The position numbers and the translations under genes are program-made. From NCBI GenBank assembly GCA_030562195.1, contig JAUJPP010000012.1:10292001-10356000 (forward strand): a stretch of DNA of 64,000 nt, in the 5' to 3' direction. The notes under the pieces are model-generated. The model searched no databases. It worked only from the letters and a program-made list of their open reading frames with translations, and was not told where the DNA came from. The first letter of the stretch is position 1; each line of letters begins with the position of its first letter. This DNA is from Nipponacmea schrenckii (taxonomy: Eukaryota > Mollusca > Gastropoda > Lottiidae). Shown here piece after piece: positions 25,574-38,000 of the stretch.

Positions 25574-25637
25574 CTACCTACCTACCCTATTTTTTTTCAA
25601 ACAGGTTACCGGAACCACACATATTATTTTGTTTGGC
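24420..25637. mobile_element. 1.2-kb DNA transposon with 34-bp terminal inverted repeats and one ORF
   Basis: The left end (24420-24453, gccaaacaaaataatatgtg...) and the reverse complement of the right end (25604-25637) match at 33 of 34 positions. Flanks TATGTTAG and TATCTTAA could be a decayed 8-bp target duplication (6 of 8), which would fit a hAT-like mechanism, but this is weak. Subterminal DNA on the left is rich in ccgaccc; on the right, a poly(A) run (25531-25570) is followed by tacc repeats. The near-identical termini suggest fairly recent activity. The family is not recognised. Confidence 0.8.
24781..25155 (+). CDS. Unrecognised 124-aa ORF inside the 34-bp-TIR element, probably a first exon
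   Basis: It starts MAASCSVLCLTFKKC and ends ARPNAFELLMAGGRGFPKKKTAR. Codon use and amino-acid make-up look like real protein: mixed hydrophobic and charged residues, and acidic and serine-rich patches in the middle. A good splice donor (CAG|GTAGGT) lies at 25151/25152, just before the TAG stop. The ORF may therefore be exon 1 of a longer transposase or accessory gene whose other exons were deleted from this copy. The run ARPNAFELLMAGGR looks like a conserved motif, but I cannot assign it. Alternatives are a captured host exon or a 5' UTR-linked domain. No function is claimed. Confidence 0.5.
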   Translation: MAASCSVLCLTFKKCDHQEKKSAVMPVLNSRTFLDLFKEYHEVGSDIGVDDNPFNVTSQSHSIVPSLTVGEVVSLFNFRQFEFECTLSIAVNTEEGDSVKMARPNAFELLMAGGRGFPKKKTAR

Positions 25638-28375
25638 TATCTTAACATATGGTTAAGAAATAATATCAAATTCAATGCAATTTATTGGCAGAATCAGAAA
25701 ATATCAAAGTTATAATGTTGGAATTGGACTATATAGTGTCAGAGTGCCCTGACTACTCTGGACAGTATTGTAGAAGTATTATTTGTTTGGTAGTCCTATA
25801 AAATTTTCACCAATTGAAAACTTATTGAATCATTTAGGTCCTACACTATAGCAGTGAGGTAAAAAAAAAAAAAGCTTCTTGATACAGATGATAGATCAAA
25901 TATAATAGTGACTTGTGCTCTAAAAAGGTTGAAGAAATATTCAGTGTTGTTGATAAACTATTAGCCTGTTTATAATTGATAAAGTTTATATAATATAGAT
26001 ATTGGTCTTGAAATACTTTTGATAAAAAATGTTTGAAGTTAAGTGATGTTATCAGTATCCAGGATAATATTTCTTAGTTTAAATGAATAAGTTTTTATCT
26101 GTTTGCCTGAGGTTACATTTACTAATCATATGTAATATATGTTTTTTCAACATTTTTCACTCAAAATGTAAGAATTTATTTTTTTTTAAATTTTAAGTAC
26201 TATCAATTATCTATATGCATAATTATTTTTTGTGATAGGTACATGTATATTCAATCCTGGCAGAGACTGAATAAGCTGACATGGAACAGATGGTGTTCTG
26301 TTAAGACAGTAAGTCAAGGCCCTGTGAACTACAGTCTGTGCGTATAAAGATTACTCAAGAATTGGAATTTTAAAAAAAAAGGGTAATGCTGCTGCCCTGG
26401 CTAAAATATCCCTCATTTCACACTTGATAATGTGGCATAGTAGGATGTAAGACTCCATTCATTTGTGATAGATATATAACTTATAAAATTAAGGGACAAA
26501 ATTTGTTTTTATTAGGAATGACTGGTGCTGTAAATAACTGATAGTTTTTATGTGTCTAATAGATGTAATAGTATGATTATTATAGGGTTTCTCAACTGCA
26601 GATTAATTATATCTCTACAGCCTGGTGGGACCTGATGATGAAACCCTTCGTAAAATTTCATAAAGCTGAAGGGTAGTATAATAAAAACTGCTCTTGTTGA
26701 ACCGATTTGACATAAATAGGGTAGTGTTTACTGTTTTGTCAATGTTGAAAATGCAAAATACTTCTAGTACTAGTGGACCAACCTGAATTATGAATTCAAG
26801 ATTTTATTTTGTTTAGGTCTATGTAAATACATATGACTTAAGCTCTCATTTCATGTTATGGTGCATAAGGCCTTTAAAATACTAATTAGATTTTGCTATA
26901 TAGAGACCTATTTGTTTCAATTACAAGAAACCTAGACATTTTGAAAACCTATTAAATGTTATTCAAATAGGTCACCCAGTATTTTATCCCTAGAATGATT
27001 ATACTAAAAACACTCTTAATAATTTGTTTTGAGGAATAGGACAGTCATTTATTTACTTATAATCTAAACTTGTCTATTATTGGTGTCTGAAAGTCACCTT
27101 GTTTACGTCCCAGTTTGTTACGCTTCTTGGTTAACTATAATACATTATAATGCCACTGTTGATATTTTCCAATTAACTGCTTTACCTATCAGACCATGAA
27201 AAATAACACAATGTATTATCTTCTATTTATACTAAAAAAAATTTTTTTTTTTTTTTCTTCATGAAACATAACAATATTGATTATTATAAATGTTTGTCAG
27301 TTAAATATATGATGAATACTTAATTAAGTATACTTGATATATTAGTTAAGTTCTTTTCTGATTATGTTATGTAGGTAGCAAGGCATAGATCGCGCACTCT
27401 TCTTATGACCTCGTTTATAGAATGGTCCACTCATGGGGAAACAAAATGGCCGCTATAGAGGGGATAACGTCATAATAGGTTATAGCGGAAAGCGGTGTTT
27501 TTCAAACGCTTCTTTCGAACTGAGGGCACTAAAAGTTGAATTAATAAAATACTTTTTTCTAAATATAACTAAAATTCATTTTACTCACATTTTTAGTTGG
27601 ATCTTGTGTATTTATGCAGAAACAAAATTGTCTTAGTTTGTGTCGCCTCAATGATTTATTATCTTTAGCATCTTTCATGAATTATATTTTTATGGTGAAG
27701 AACACTCATTTTGATGAAGATCTTAGTTTGTGTTTGAAATCTGTGTGTTGGAGTGGTGGTGGGAGGGGGTATGCATAAATCGATCTGTTTTTTTATCTCA
27801 AAATTTAGACCTAATGTGTGAACTATGTGAGTGGATAGGGCCGGAGATGGGGGAGCATAAAGCCTAGCTGTTTTTTTTTTTATCTCTTTTAGTTTTAGGC
27901 CATGTCTTTGTATTTGAAATAGACTCTCTCATTTCATTATATAGAATTCTTTCAGAGTGAAGATGGAAGGTCTGATGGATAAGGAGCCCTTTCATATTGC
28001 ATGATTTCAGTGCAAAGTAAATCCCATGTGAATGTGTCACTGTTTAGGCTGTAACTGTAGACTATATGATGGTAGGCTATGGTGTAAAGATTGTGACAGG
28101 GCTTGCTCATGTCATTAGGACATTTCTTAGATCTAATCAATCGTTGTTCTAGATCACAAATTTATGTTGTCAATATTTTTTCGGCCACAAAAAGCCTTTA
28201 ATTATAGGCCTAGTTATAAGTCATTTAGGTACTTCCTCTCTCTAGCTAGGATTCTATCTAGAACTCATGCTGTTGAGACGGAGTGAGGAGGCTGTTTTAC
28301 ATCTGTAACCGGTTTCATATTTAATTAAACTTTCCAAATTAAAGTTTCTTTTGGATATGATTTTATAAAATATTA
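25638..28375. other. Intergenic AT-rich DNA
   Basis: No coding exon was recognised. It contains A and T homopolymer tracts (25861, 27240), and a short duplicated segment at about 27750-27900 (ggaggggg...gcataaa..c.agctgtttttttatctc). A locally GC-richer spot at 27380-27500 includes caaaatggccgctatagagg, a sequence style common around promoters. It could hold a 5' exon of GPCPD1, but no donor could be fixed. Confidence 0.4.
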
Positions 28376-29240
28376 CAAGATATGCTATCTAGACTGACTT
28401 GCTATATTATAAAATGTTACTAGATATATGCTATCTCGACTGACTTGCTATTATTATCAAACATAACTAGCTGTCATACTAGATTAGTAGATATATGCTA
28501 TCTCGACTGCTTTACTATTATATATTATCAAACATAACCAGCTGTCATACTAGATAAGTAGAATGTTATCTCGACTGCTTTGCTATTATATTTTATAAAA
28601 TGTTACTAGCTGTCAAACTAGATATATGCTATCTCGACTGCTTTGCTACATATTATAATACATAGCTAGCTGGAATACTAGATATATGCTATCTTGACTG
28701 ACTTGCTAATATACAGTAAAAGTCCTTCATGCGACCACGCCCATTCTGCGACTGCTCGTTGTAAGCGACTGCCTCAAATTCCAGCCTCAAATTCCAAGAT
28801 ATGTAATCTCGACTGACTTGCTATTATATATTATAAAATGTTACTAGCTGACATACTAGACATGTAATCTCGGCTGACTTGCTATTATACTATAAAACAT
28901 TACTAGCTGGCATGTACTAGATATGTAATCTCGACTGACTTGCTATTTATATATTATAAAATGTTACTAGCTGACATACTAGATATGTAATCTCGACTGA
29001 CTTGCTATTATATATTATAAAATGTTACTAGCTGACATACTAGATATGTAATCTCGACTGACTTGCTATTATATATTATAAAATGTTACTAGCTAACATA
29101 CTAGATATGTAATCTCGACTGACTTGCTATTATATATTATAAAACATAACTAGCTGGCATGTACTAGACATGTAATCTCGACTGACTTGCTATTATATTA
29201 TAAAACATTACTAGTTGACATAATAGATGTGTGGTATCTA
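28376..29240. repeat. 61-bp tandem satellite, about 13 copies
   Basis: The unit reads roughly ctagatatgtaatctcgact, gacttgctattatatattat, aaaatgttactagctgacat. The motif atgtaatctc recurs at 28801, 28862, 28923, 28985, 29046, 29107 and 29170, a spacing of 61-63 bp. The left copies (28376-28710) are more diverged, with ctatctcgactg in place of gtaatctcgactg. The array is broken at about 28712-28798 by unrelated GC-richer sequence. Confidence 0.9.
28712..28798. other. Non-repeat insert within the 61-bp satellite
   Basis: About 87 bp (acagtaaaagtccttcatgc..., ...ctcaaattccagcctcaaattcc) breaks the array and ends in its own 12-bp direct duplication (cctcaaattcca). It is richer in G and C than its surroundings. 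It separates the diverged left copies from the homogeneous right copies. The origin is unknown; it may be a fragment of a mobile element. Confidence 0.6.
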
Positions 29241-31660
29241 GAGAAGATAATTTAAAATCTAACTGAAATACAAAGTCTCTGAATACACTTACTGAGTTAC
29301 TGATTACACTATAAAGAGTGTAGGCAATGTAACATCCTATTAAATATAACAAGACATTACTGGCTAAGACTAGATCACCAGTATATGAAATGCTCTGTTG
29401 ATCTTGTATTAGCCAATAGTATATTTGTATATATACCTGACATCTGTTTCAGTTAATATATGTGAATGGTTGTTAGCCATTGGTCACTATATAAAACCTT
29501 TAGGCCATTCTTCTTGGTGGTCATTACCACTACCAGGTAAATATAACATAATTTGTGTTCATTTTCTGGGATGTCAATTAAATTTTTTAACTGCAAATTT
29601 ATTTTGAGTGCCTTTGTGGGTTTAGTTTTATCTCAGTTGGATGATTGGACTTGGGACTTTTATATAGGTGAGTGTTAATATATAATAAGTATTATGATAT
29701 TGATTTGTGATGAATTTCGTTGTTTAGTAAAGTTATTGTAGATTATATGATTTAAAATAGATTTGAACCATGGCGTTTGGTATTGGTGTTTGTTGCTAAG
29801 AGCAATGGTATATTGATAATACTTCTATTTATTAAAATAAACAAAAAGTAAGTTATTGCATCATCAGTTATACTTAGCATTCTGCAATACTTGGCAGTTT
29901 CCATAAATCTGAATCTGTTTCAGTAAAGAATGGTAAATTTCGTTTTTTATTTGCCCTGAATATAGCTTCAAGCTGTATAGTTTTCAGGGGATAATTCTGA
30001 CACAAAATAATGCTTTCAATAATTTATATTGACTGTTTACAAACACTCGTAGCCTAAACAACCAGTCTTTCATGATGAATCACATCATAATGTGACAATC
30101 CGGATGTAGTTCTAGTAAATAATGACTGCCAGTTGTGATATGTGTTAAAGCAATAGCATAACTTTCACTGTAGAACATAAGATACTTAGTAGTCTAATTC
30201 AAGTTATCACTTGCACCTGCCTACAATCACTCATGAAACTTAGAAAGATTATGGATATACTGAGTATATTTTTATCAAAATGTGGTAATTTGGTTTTTGG
30301 CTGTATATATTTTCCTATGGCTGAGAATATATGGCTATTAAAATTTTGCTGTGGCTCAAGAAGTGGCTGTTTTATTTTTTGTATCACATTCTGTTTAATT
30401 TGGCTTATTTATTATTCATCTTTCTACTGACTAAGCATATCTATTGAGTTATTGATTACTAGATCTGTTTACAGATACTGAAACAGGTCAGTTGCCTTGA
30501 CTCTAAACTGGTATAATAACTTCGGGATATAAGGGTTTGAATATTCTAATGAAAATCATTTTTAACATCAAATTTGTTTCATCGTGTTGACATCAAACAA
30601 GATATAAGAAATAACCTCATGTCTGGTCCTATGTTCAATTATGGTCTTAAAATATCTTTTGAGTAAATTCCAATCAAGTTTTTGTCTAGTTTGAATTCAG
30701 TACATATATATTCATTAAGCAGGTTAATAACTATGCAAATTCTGTACATGTAGGGTAATGTATTCATATGTTTTGTAAAGAATCATAATGAACATAATCA
30801 TATACAGTGATACATGAAGTTCCTGTATGTTACCTTCGATATGTCACAGTAACATGTATACTAAGGAGAATACTGAAATAGGGTAATGATTATATTTAGA
30901 AGTTTAGTAGGAATATAATCTTTCATTGGTTGACATTGATGTCTCTTTGTCAAGCGTAATTGTTTTTAATTCAAATAGTTATGATATTTACAATTTAATA
31001 ATGCTTTGCATATTTGAAATGTCATTATGACTTATTTTAGAAATAGCGTCTGTTACCTCAAATTATTTTTATCTCTGATGATTCAGTTAATGCGTGTTAA
31101 ATATTATTTTGACAATTTAGTTTTAAAAGTTTGTTTGTGTTATAGTGAGATGAGAATAGTTTTATAAAAAATAGTACTGACCTAGGTCATGAAGTAGGAA
31201 CCAAAAACACAAAGTTTTAGTTGATTAGTTTAAATATAGTAAGAAAAGGTTAACACAGTTATAATTTGGGTTTCTTGGTTCTGGATATGCCAAAAAATAA
31301 ATTGATTATCCACAATATAGGTAATTTGGCAGATAGCTTCTGGGTTATTTTTTTACTGTGTAGACTTATTACATTCACTAGAAGATTTGATTCACTATAT
31401 CAAATGTACTCTACTCTATGTACAGTAATGAAGACAGACCTAGTGTTTTCAGGAGTAGATATTCTATAGTTGATAACTTGGGTTCCTGTGTAGGACACTG
31501 TAATCAAGGAATTGGTTATGTTATCTTATTATGTAAAGGATATCAAGTTAATATGTGACAGAGTAAACCAAGCTGAAAATATTTAATGTGTTATAAAAGA
31601 ATTGTATAGAGACACTAGGTTTTAGTTAATGTTATTTATTTTGGATGTGATGATATGATA
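29241..31660. other. AT-rich DNA upstream of GPCPD1
   Basis: No coding exon or transposon was recognised. The short open frames (29425-29607, 30233-30430, 31266-31469) are hydrophobic AT-rich chance frames. A 5' non-coding exon of GPCPD1 may be hidden here or further upstream. Confidence 0.45.
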
Positions 31661-31664
31661 TTCA

Positions 31665-31940
31665 ATCTTGTTTTATGATATTCAAGGTTATTTTATGATA
31701 TCCATTGTAGTTTTGTGTTAATCATTGCTGTTTTCATTGTTATGTTATGATTTCTGATGTTGTTTTGTGATATCTAATGTTGTTTTATGATATCTAATGT
31801 TTTATGATATCTAATGTTGTTTTGTGATGATATCTAATGTTGTTTTTTGATATCTAATGTTGTTTTGTGATATCTAATGTTGTTTTATAATATCTAATGT
31901 TGTTTTATAATATTTAATTTTGTTATTTGATATGCTATGT
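31665..31940. repeat. About 21-bp tandem minisatellite just upstream of GPCPD1 exon
   Basis: Units of the form tgttttgtgatatctaatgt recur about 12 times with changes (tgatatcc, taatatct). The array ends about 70 bp before the splice acceptor of the first coding exon of GPCPD1. Confidence 0.88.
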
Positions 31941-32037
31941 TATTTTATGTTAGTAAATATAGTTTTTATTCCAATACATTATTTTTAGTACAGTATATTT
32001 GTATTTCAGTTACTAGCTAGCAGTATTACCAAATAAG

Positions 32038-35000
32038 ATGACTTCTCAAATAAAACTAAGTGTTTTGGTGCCAACCAGTGAAAATGAGGTGGTTTGTGTG
32101 ACAGGTAACATCCCACAATTAGGAAATTGGAATCCTGAAAATGTGGCAGCTCTACAGAAGTTTGTACCCAATGGTGTAAGAAACGAGTAAGTTTTTTTGG
32201 TTAACTCTACTGGTAGTATTTGTTGTTAGTACTTGACATTCATGTCTGACCCATGAACATAAAAGTGTTAATGTCATCCTAATCTTAAAGGGGCAGTATA
32301 AAGTCTCACTTATACCTTTAAAAATTGTTTATATTATGTATATGTGATACATATAATGTATCTACTTGAACAATTCATAGGATACACAGATTTATACATA
32401 GATAAACTGAAAAATTGTTCAGGTCATTGTTAAATATTTAGTAGAGCATAACAGTATACAGGTCATATTATATAAACATTATTAATAAATATCAGTGCAC
32501 TATTAAAAAGATTTTAAGTGTCCCTGAAACAGCTTTTGTAGGTTTGCAAAGAGATTTTCAATATGTTTATGTGTTGGGAGAACTATGCATCATTTTGCTC
32601 TATTCCATTGAATTAGATTAAATCATTATAATTATTTAGTTTATTTCATACATAAAAACTGCATACATGATTGCTTACATAAACGAACACATCTCACTGT
32701 TGAAATTTTGCTCAATACCAGCACAGCAATTAGATAAGCTTATTAAGTTTTGCTATATGATCCTCAGACAACTGACCTACTTCCTCCCTGGGTGGATGTT
32801 AGCTGAATGTAGGTCAGTTTCTATTTAAAAATGTCAACATGAATCCTATGTGAAAAATTTAATGCAAACATAATTTTTGAGAAGATGGTTTTCAAAATAG
32901 GTTATAGAACCTAATGTGACTTCAGTGGGTCTGTAATCACAAAAACAAAACAGAATATTATATCGTTATTACAAATACTACTATCACATAAAATTAATTT
33001 ATTTATATAAAACTGATGAAAATCACTATTGAATATTTTAAAAGTAGACTATACACTCTTTTATTGGTGTATTTTAAAAAATCTACCTTTGAATTCGTTT
33101 AGAAACAAAACTGAATATTATTTTGAACAATTTTTATATGTCTACACGTAAGTAATGGGCGTATATTGTAATCCCTATTGATTTTCGTGATGATCGGATA
33201 ATTTTTCACTGAAATATCGCATCTGACTTAGCATTTTTCACTTCATTAACTATAGGGTGCAACTCGTGCTCACGCTACACGCTACAATTCTTTTTGGATT
33301 CTTTTTGGATTCTTTTGATTTTGATTTTGTTGGTCAGTGTCATTATGAAAGTGAAATATCGTGTTTGACTTAGCTTTTTCACTCTGTTACCTATAGGTTG
33401 CAACTCGTGCTCACTCTACAGGCTACAATTCTCTATGTATTATTTTAATTGTTTTATGTGTGTCGATATCATTTTGAAGATGTGCACTATTAAATTTAAT
33501 GATGATCCGATAATTTTCTAAGCCTATGTTTTATTCATAATCAATGCTGCCAGTGGGCGCATATTACCTTGCCTGGCAAGCTATCTTTGAAAATTTGACT
33601 AAAAGCAATTAAAATAGGTGTGTTTACAACAGGTGTGTTCATAACACCATGATTTCTGTTAATTTGAATCTATCAAATACTCACTGTGAAACAATACTTA
33701 AGATCTATAACAATTACAATTTGTTACAGTGATTTATGGTGGATGATGTTAGAGGTACCTGCTAATACTGAATTACAATACAGATTCTGTGTAACTTCAC
33801 CATTAGAAACAGCCGACAGCGAGAGGAAGTTTCTTATCAAATACTGGGAAACTAATCTTAATCCTAGATCAGCTCACATCAAAGGTAAAGTTAGATATTT
33901 TGTACATTGCTTTTTATACGCCCACATGAAATGGGGGGCGTATATTGTCGTCACCCACATCCGTCCGTCCGTCCGTCCGTCCGTCTGTCCGTCCGTCCGT
34001 CCGTCCATCGGTCCGTCCGTCCGTCCACAATTGCTCGTAAACACTCTACACGGTGCAATTCTTGACCGATTTTGATGAAACTTGGTGTGAGAGTATGTTA
34101 TAACTCAAGGATAAACCCTATCGAAAATCAGCTAAATTGAAAAACATTTAGTATGAGTTATTGCCCTTGTTCTTGAAAACTCGTTCAATTTTAGCTTGTA
34201 AACACTCTTGAGAGAACAATTTTTAATGGATTTTAATGAAACTTGGTCTGAGTATTTGTTATCACCCAAGGATGAAGCCTATTGAAAACCAGTCAAATCG
34301 AAAAAAAATTAATATCAGTTATTGCCCTTGTTTTTGAAAACGCGTTCAATTTTTAGCTTGTAAACACTCTACAAAGCACAGTTATTGACCGATTTTGACG
34401 AAACCTGCTGAAATCGTTTAATATCACCCAAGAATGAACCCTTTTGAAAATAGCACATATCGAAATATATTTAATAGGAATTATTGCCCTTGTTCTATAA
34501 AATGTGTTGGATTTTTGCCTTGTAAACACTCTACAAGTCACAATTCTTGAGCAATTTTGACATAACTTGGCATGAGTATTTCTAATCACTTAAGGATGAA
34601 CCCTATTGAAATTCAGTTAAATCGAAAAATATTTAGTATCAGTTTTTGCCCTTGTGTTTGAAAACGCGTTCAATTTTAGCTTTTAAGCACTCTAGAAAGA
34701 ACAATTCTTAATGGATTTTGATAAAACTTGGCTTGAGTATTTGTTTTTACCCAAGGATGAACCTTATTGAAAATCAAATAAATCGAAATATATTTAGTGT
34801 CAGTTATTGCCCTTGTGTTTGAAAACGGGTTTAACTTTTTGGCTAATAAACACTCTAGAAGGTACAATTCATGACCAATGTTGACAAAACTCACTGAAAT
34901 TGTTGGATATCGCAAGGGATGAGCCTAATTGAAAATTAAAAATATCAAAATATATCTAATATGAATTATTGCCCTTGTTCTTTTAAACGCGTTCGATTTT

Positions 35001-38000
35001 TGTCTCTACATGGCACAATTCTTGATGGATTTCGATGAAACTTGGTGTGAGAGTGTGTTATAACTCAAGGATGAACCCTATTGAAAATCAGCAAAATCGA
35101 AAAAATTTTAGTATGAGTTACTGCCCTTGTTCTTGAAAACGCATTCAATTTTAGCTTGTAAACACTCTAGAAAGAACTATTCTTAATGGATTTTGATTAA
35201 CTTTGGCTTGAGTATTTGTTTTTACCCATGGATGAACCCTATTATAAAGCAAATAAATAGAAATATATTTAGTGTCAGTTATAGCCCTTGTTCTTGAAAA
35301 CGCGTTCAATTTTAGCTTGTAAACACTCTAGAAAGAACAATTTTTAATGGATTTTGATGTAACTTGGCTGGAGTATTTGTTGTCTCCCAAGGATGAACCC
35401 TATTGAAAATCGAAAAATATTTAGTACAAGTTATTGACCTTGTTTTTGAAAACGCGTTCAATTTAACTCGTAAACACTCTAGAAAGAACAATTTTGAATG
35501 GATTTTGATGAAACTTGGCTTTAGTATTTGTTTTCTCACAAGGATAAACCCTATTGAAAATCAGATAAATCGAAAAATATTTAGTGTCAGTTATTGCGCC
35601 TGTTTTCAAAAACGCTTTCAACTTTTGGCTTGTGAACACTCTAAACATTCCTTTTTGACAAAACTCGATGAAATTGTTTAATATCAACCAAGGATGAGCC
35701 TTATTAAGAATTAAAAATATCAAAATATTATTAAGGGTGAACCCTATTGCAAATCATAAAAATACCGAAAAATATTTAATGAGTTGTTATTAGGTACAAT
35801 TCTTGACAGTTTTTAATGAAACTAGAGACCCTAGAAAAAATAGGTTGGTAGGTTGAATAATTCATTCCACTTATTGTAACCTTACTGAAAAGTTTTTATT
35901 TGAAATAAATGCTGCCAGTGGGCGTATATTACCTTGCCTGGCAAGCTATCTTTAAATTCATTAATTTTAATACGGCCACATGAAATGATTTTTGGTCAGT
36001 GTGTTTCTAAGTTCATCTGTTGATTTAAACAATGTTGAATGCCCAATTCATGAAGCGTTTTGCAAAGTAAGAAAATTGAAAGAATGAGCTTATTCAATAT
36101 GAGTTATTGCCCATGTTCTTCAAAATTTGATCTTGTTAGCTTTCAAACACTACATAAGGTACCAGTCCATTAATAATTGGATTTAAGTGAAAATTTTTCA
36201 AATTGTTCTTGATTACCCAAAGAGGAACCATATCAAAATAAACTAGACCTGTTCGTAACAGATCTGCAGCTTCCAAGCTACTGGCTTGTCATTTAAGGAT
36301 AAAATATAGATTGTTTTTGCATCTATTTGGCGAGATAATTTATTCATGATTTAACAAGTGATAATTCAACTTTTTGATTGACTGGCAAGTATTAAGGTTT
36401 ATGTTGTAAAAACATTAGGGCTTTACCCCACCCACCAAGTCTAATGACTTGTTTTGATTGGTTGGGATACTTCAATTAGAATTGTCAAAATTTTGGTCTT
36501 GACCAAAGAAAAGAAATTAACCTAACCTACAAATCAACACAATTTGACTTTATGACCTGTTACATAACTTTCTTAAGTCTTCTTGTATTATTTATATCTG
36601 TTTAATTAGGGTGTAATTTTATTCTAAAAATTTTCATTAATTTTATTAATACATATTGATTTATATATTGTTTTATAGCTGTGAATTTGCACATTAGAAA
36701 TCTGTTCAAATTAAAAGTAAAAAAAATATGAATGTTAAAATCGCTTATTTTCTACTAGGCGTATTTTCGACAGTTTTCGGTCTATAGCTAAATAGCTAGA
36801 TATTGTTAGAAAGCTGATGAAAAGCACATTGCAATAATATCAATTAGAACGTTGCCAAGAATCATGATGCAATATGATCATCTAAGGACCTAAGGATACG
36901 AAAAATATGCAAATTACCCATTTTCAGAGCCCTATTAAACCAAAAGTTATTTACCAAAATCAAGGTATCATATGAATCTGTAGCTAATGAAGATGATTGT
37001 GCAGAAAAATAAGGGCTTCAGAAGGTCAAGGTTCAAAGTTCTGTCATTTCTAACCGATGCATATAAGGAAAATATTTGACAGAAATTTTGCAAAGGCAAA
37101 TTCGAAATTCGAAAAAAGGGCTCTTAGAGGACCTAGATAATTGTCCAAATTAAAATTTAAAACAAGTTTGAAAAAAATTTGATTAAAGATGGCAGACAAG
37201 TAGGATTTTTTCGATATTATGTTTTTTTCAAGATGGTGGCCAAACTATTAGGAATTTGCATACATGGCAAATGTTCAAAATGTAGATATTGATGGTACAA
37301 ATTCTATGGAATAACAAGTTTGCAAAATTTTGCAAAAAATTAATCTGAAAATTCTGATTATTTATGATTTTGGACATTTTTGGTCAGTTTCGGACGTTTC
37401 CGGCAACTTTCGGAAAATGTTTTTTTTGAATTTTTTTCTTCTACCCACCTATCAAATTTCGCGCAAATAGAATAAAATTTAAAGAAGTTTGAATTTTGAC
37501 GTATTTTGTCGTCGCCCCTGTCCGTGGGTCTAGAAGGTACAATTTTCAATTGAGTTGTATAAAACTAAGTGTGAGCATTAGAATTGATAAGACGGCTGTC
37601 AAGTTTGATTTTGATGATTTTTTGATGATTTTTATTGCCCCTGCCTCAATATTTGTTGTAGACACAATAGAAGCTACAATTTTCAATAGATTTTAATGAA
37701 ACTTTGTGTGAGCATTGGGATTGATAAGACGGCAGTCAAGTTTGAATTTGACAATGATTTTTTAGTTATTGCCCTTGACTTAGTAAAATTGCGTCAGAAA
37801 TTTTTGTGTGTGAAAAAGAAGCTACAATTTTTTAATAGATTTGATGAAACTTGGTATGAGATGGTGGTCAAGTTTGAATTTGACGATTTTCTCTGAATAG
37901 TTTTTGAGTCTTTGCCCTCGACTTCAATATTCAGTGGAATTTTTTTGATTAATTGCTCAATTTATAATTCAAATACAATGCTGCCAGTGGGCGTATGTTA

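Noticed and set aside
25459..25656. Frame with a poly-lysine run
   Set aside because: The lysines come from a poly(A) tract in the TIR element; no coding signature.
28376..29240. Regularly spaced repeats considered as a CRISPR array
   Set aside because: Units are contiguous 61-bp tandem repeats without unique spacers, in a eukaryotic intron-rich context.
32287..32335. 'ttaaaggggcagtataaag...ttataccttta' as another TTAA MITE
   Set aside because: Only a short palindromic stretch is present; no paired terminus of useful length was found.
33686..34075. 129-aa frame ending in RPSVRPSVCPSVRPS
   Set aside because: Only the first part (33730-33884) is a true GPCPD1 exon; the rest reads through the donor into the gtcc microsatellite.
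34353..35723. Several 75-90 aa frames with similar peptides (minus strand, and 35403-35681 plus)
   Set aside because: They are frames through the 158-bp tandem unit; similarity between them reflects the DNA repeat, and they lack any domain.
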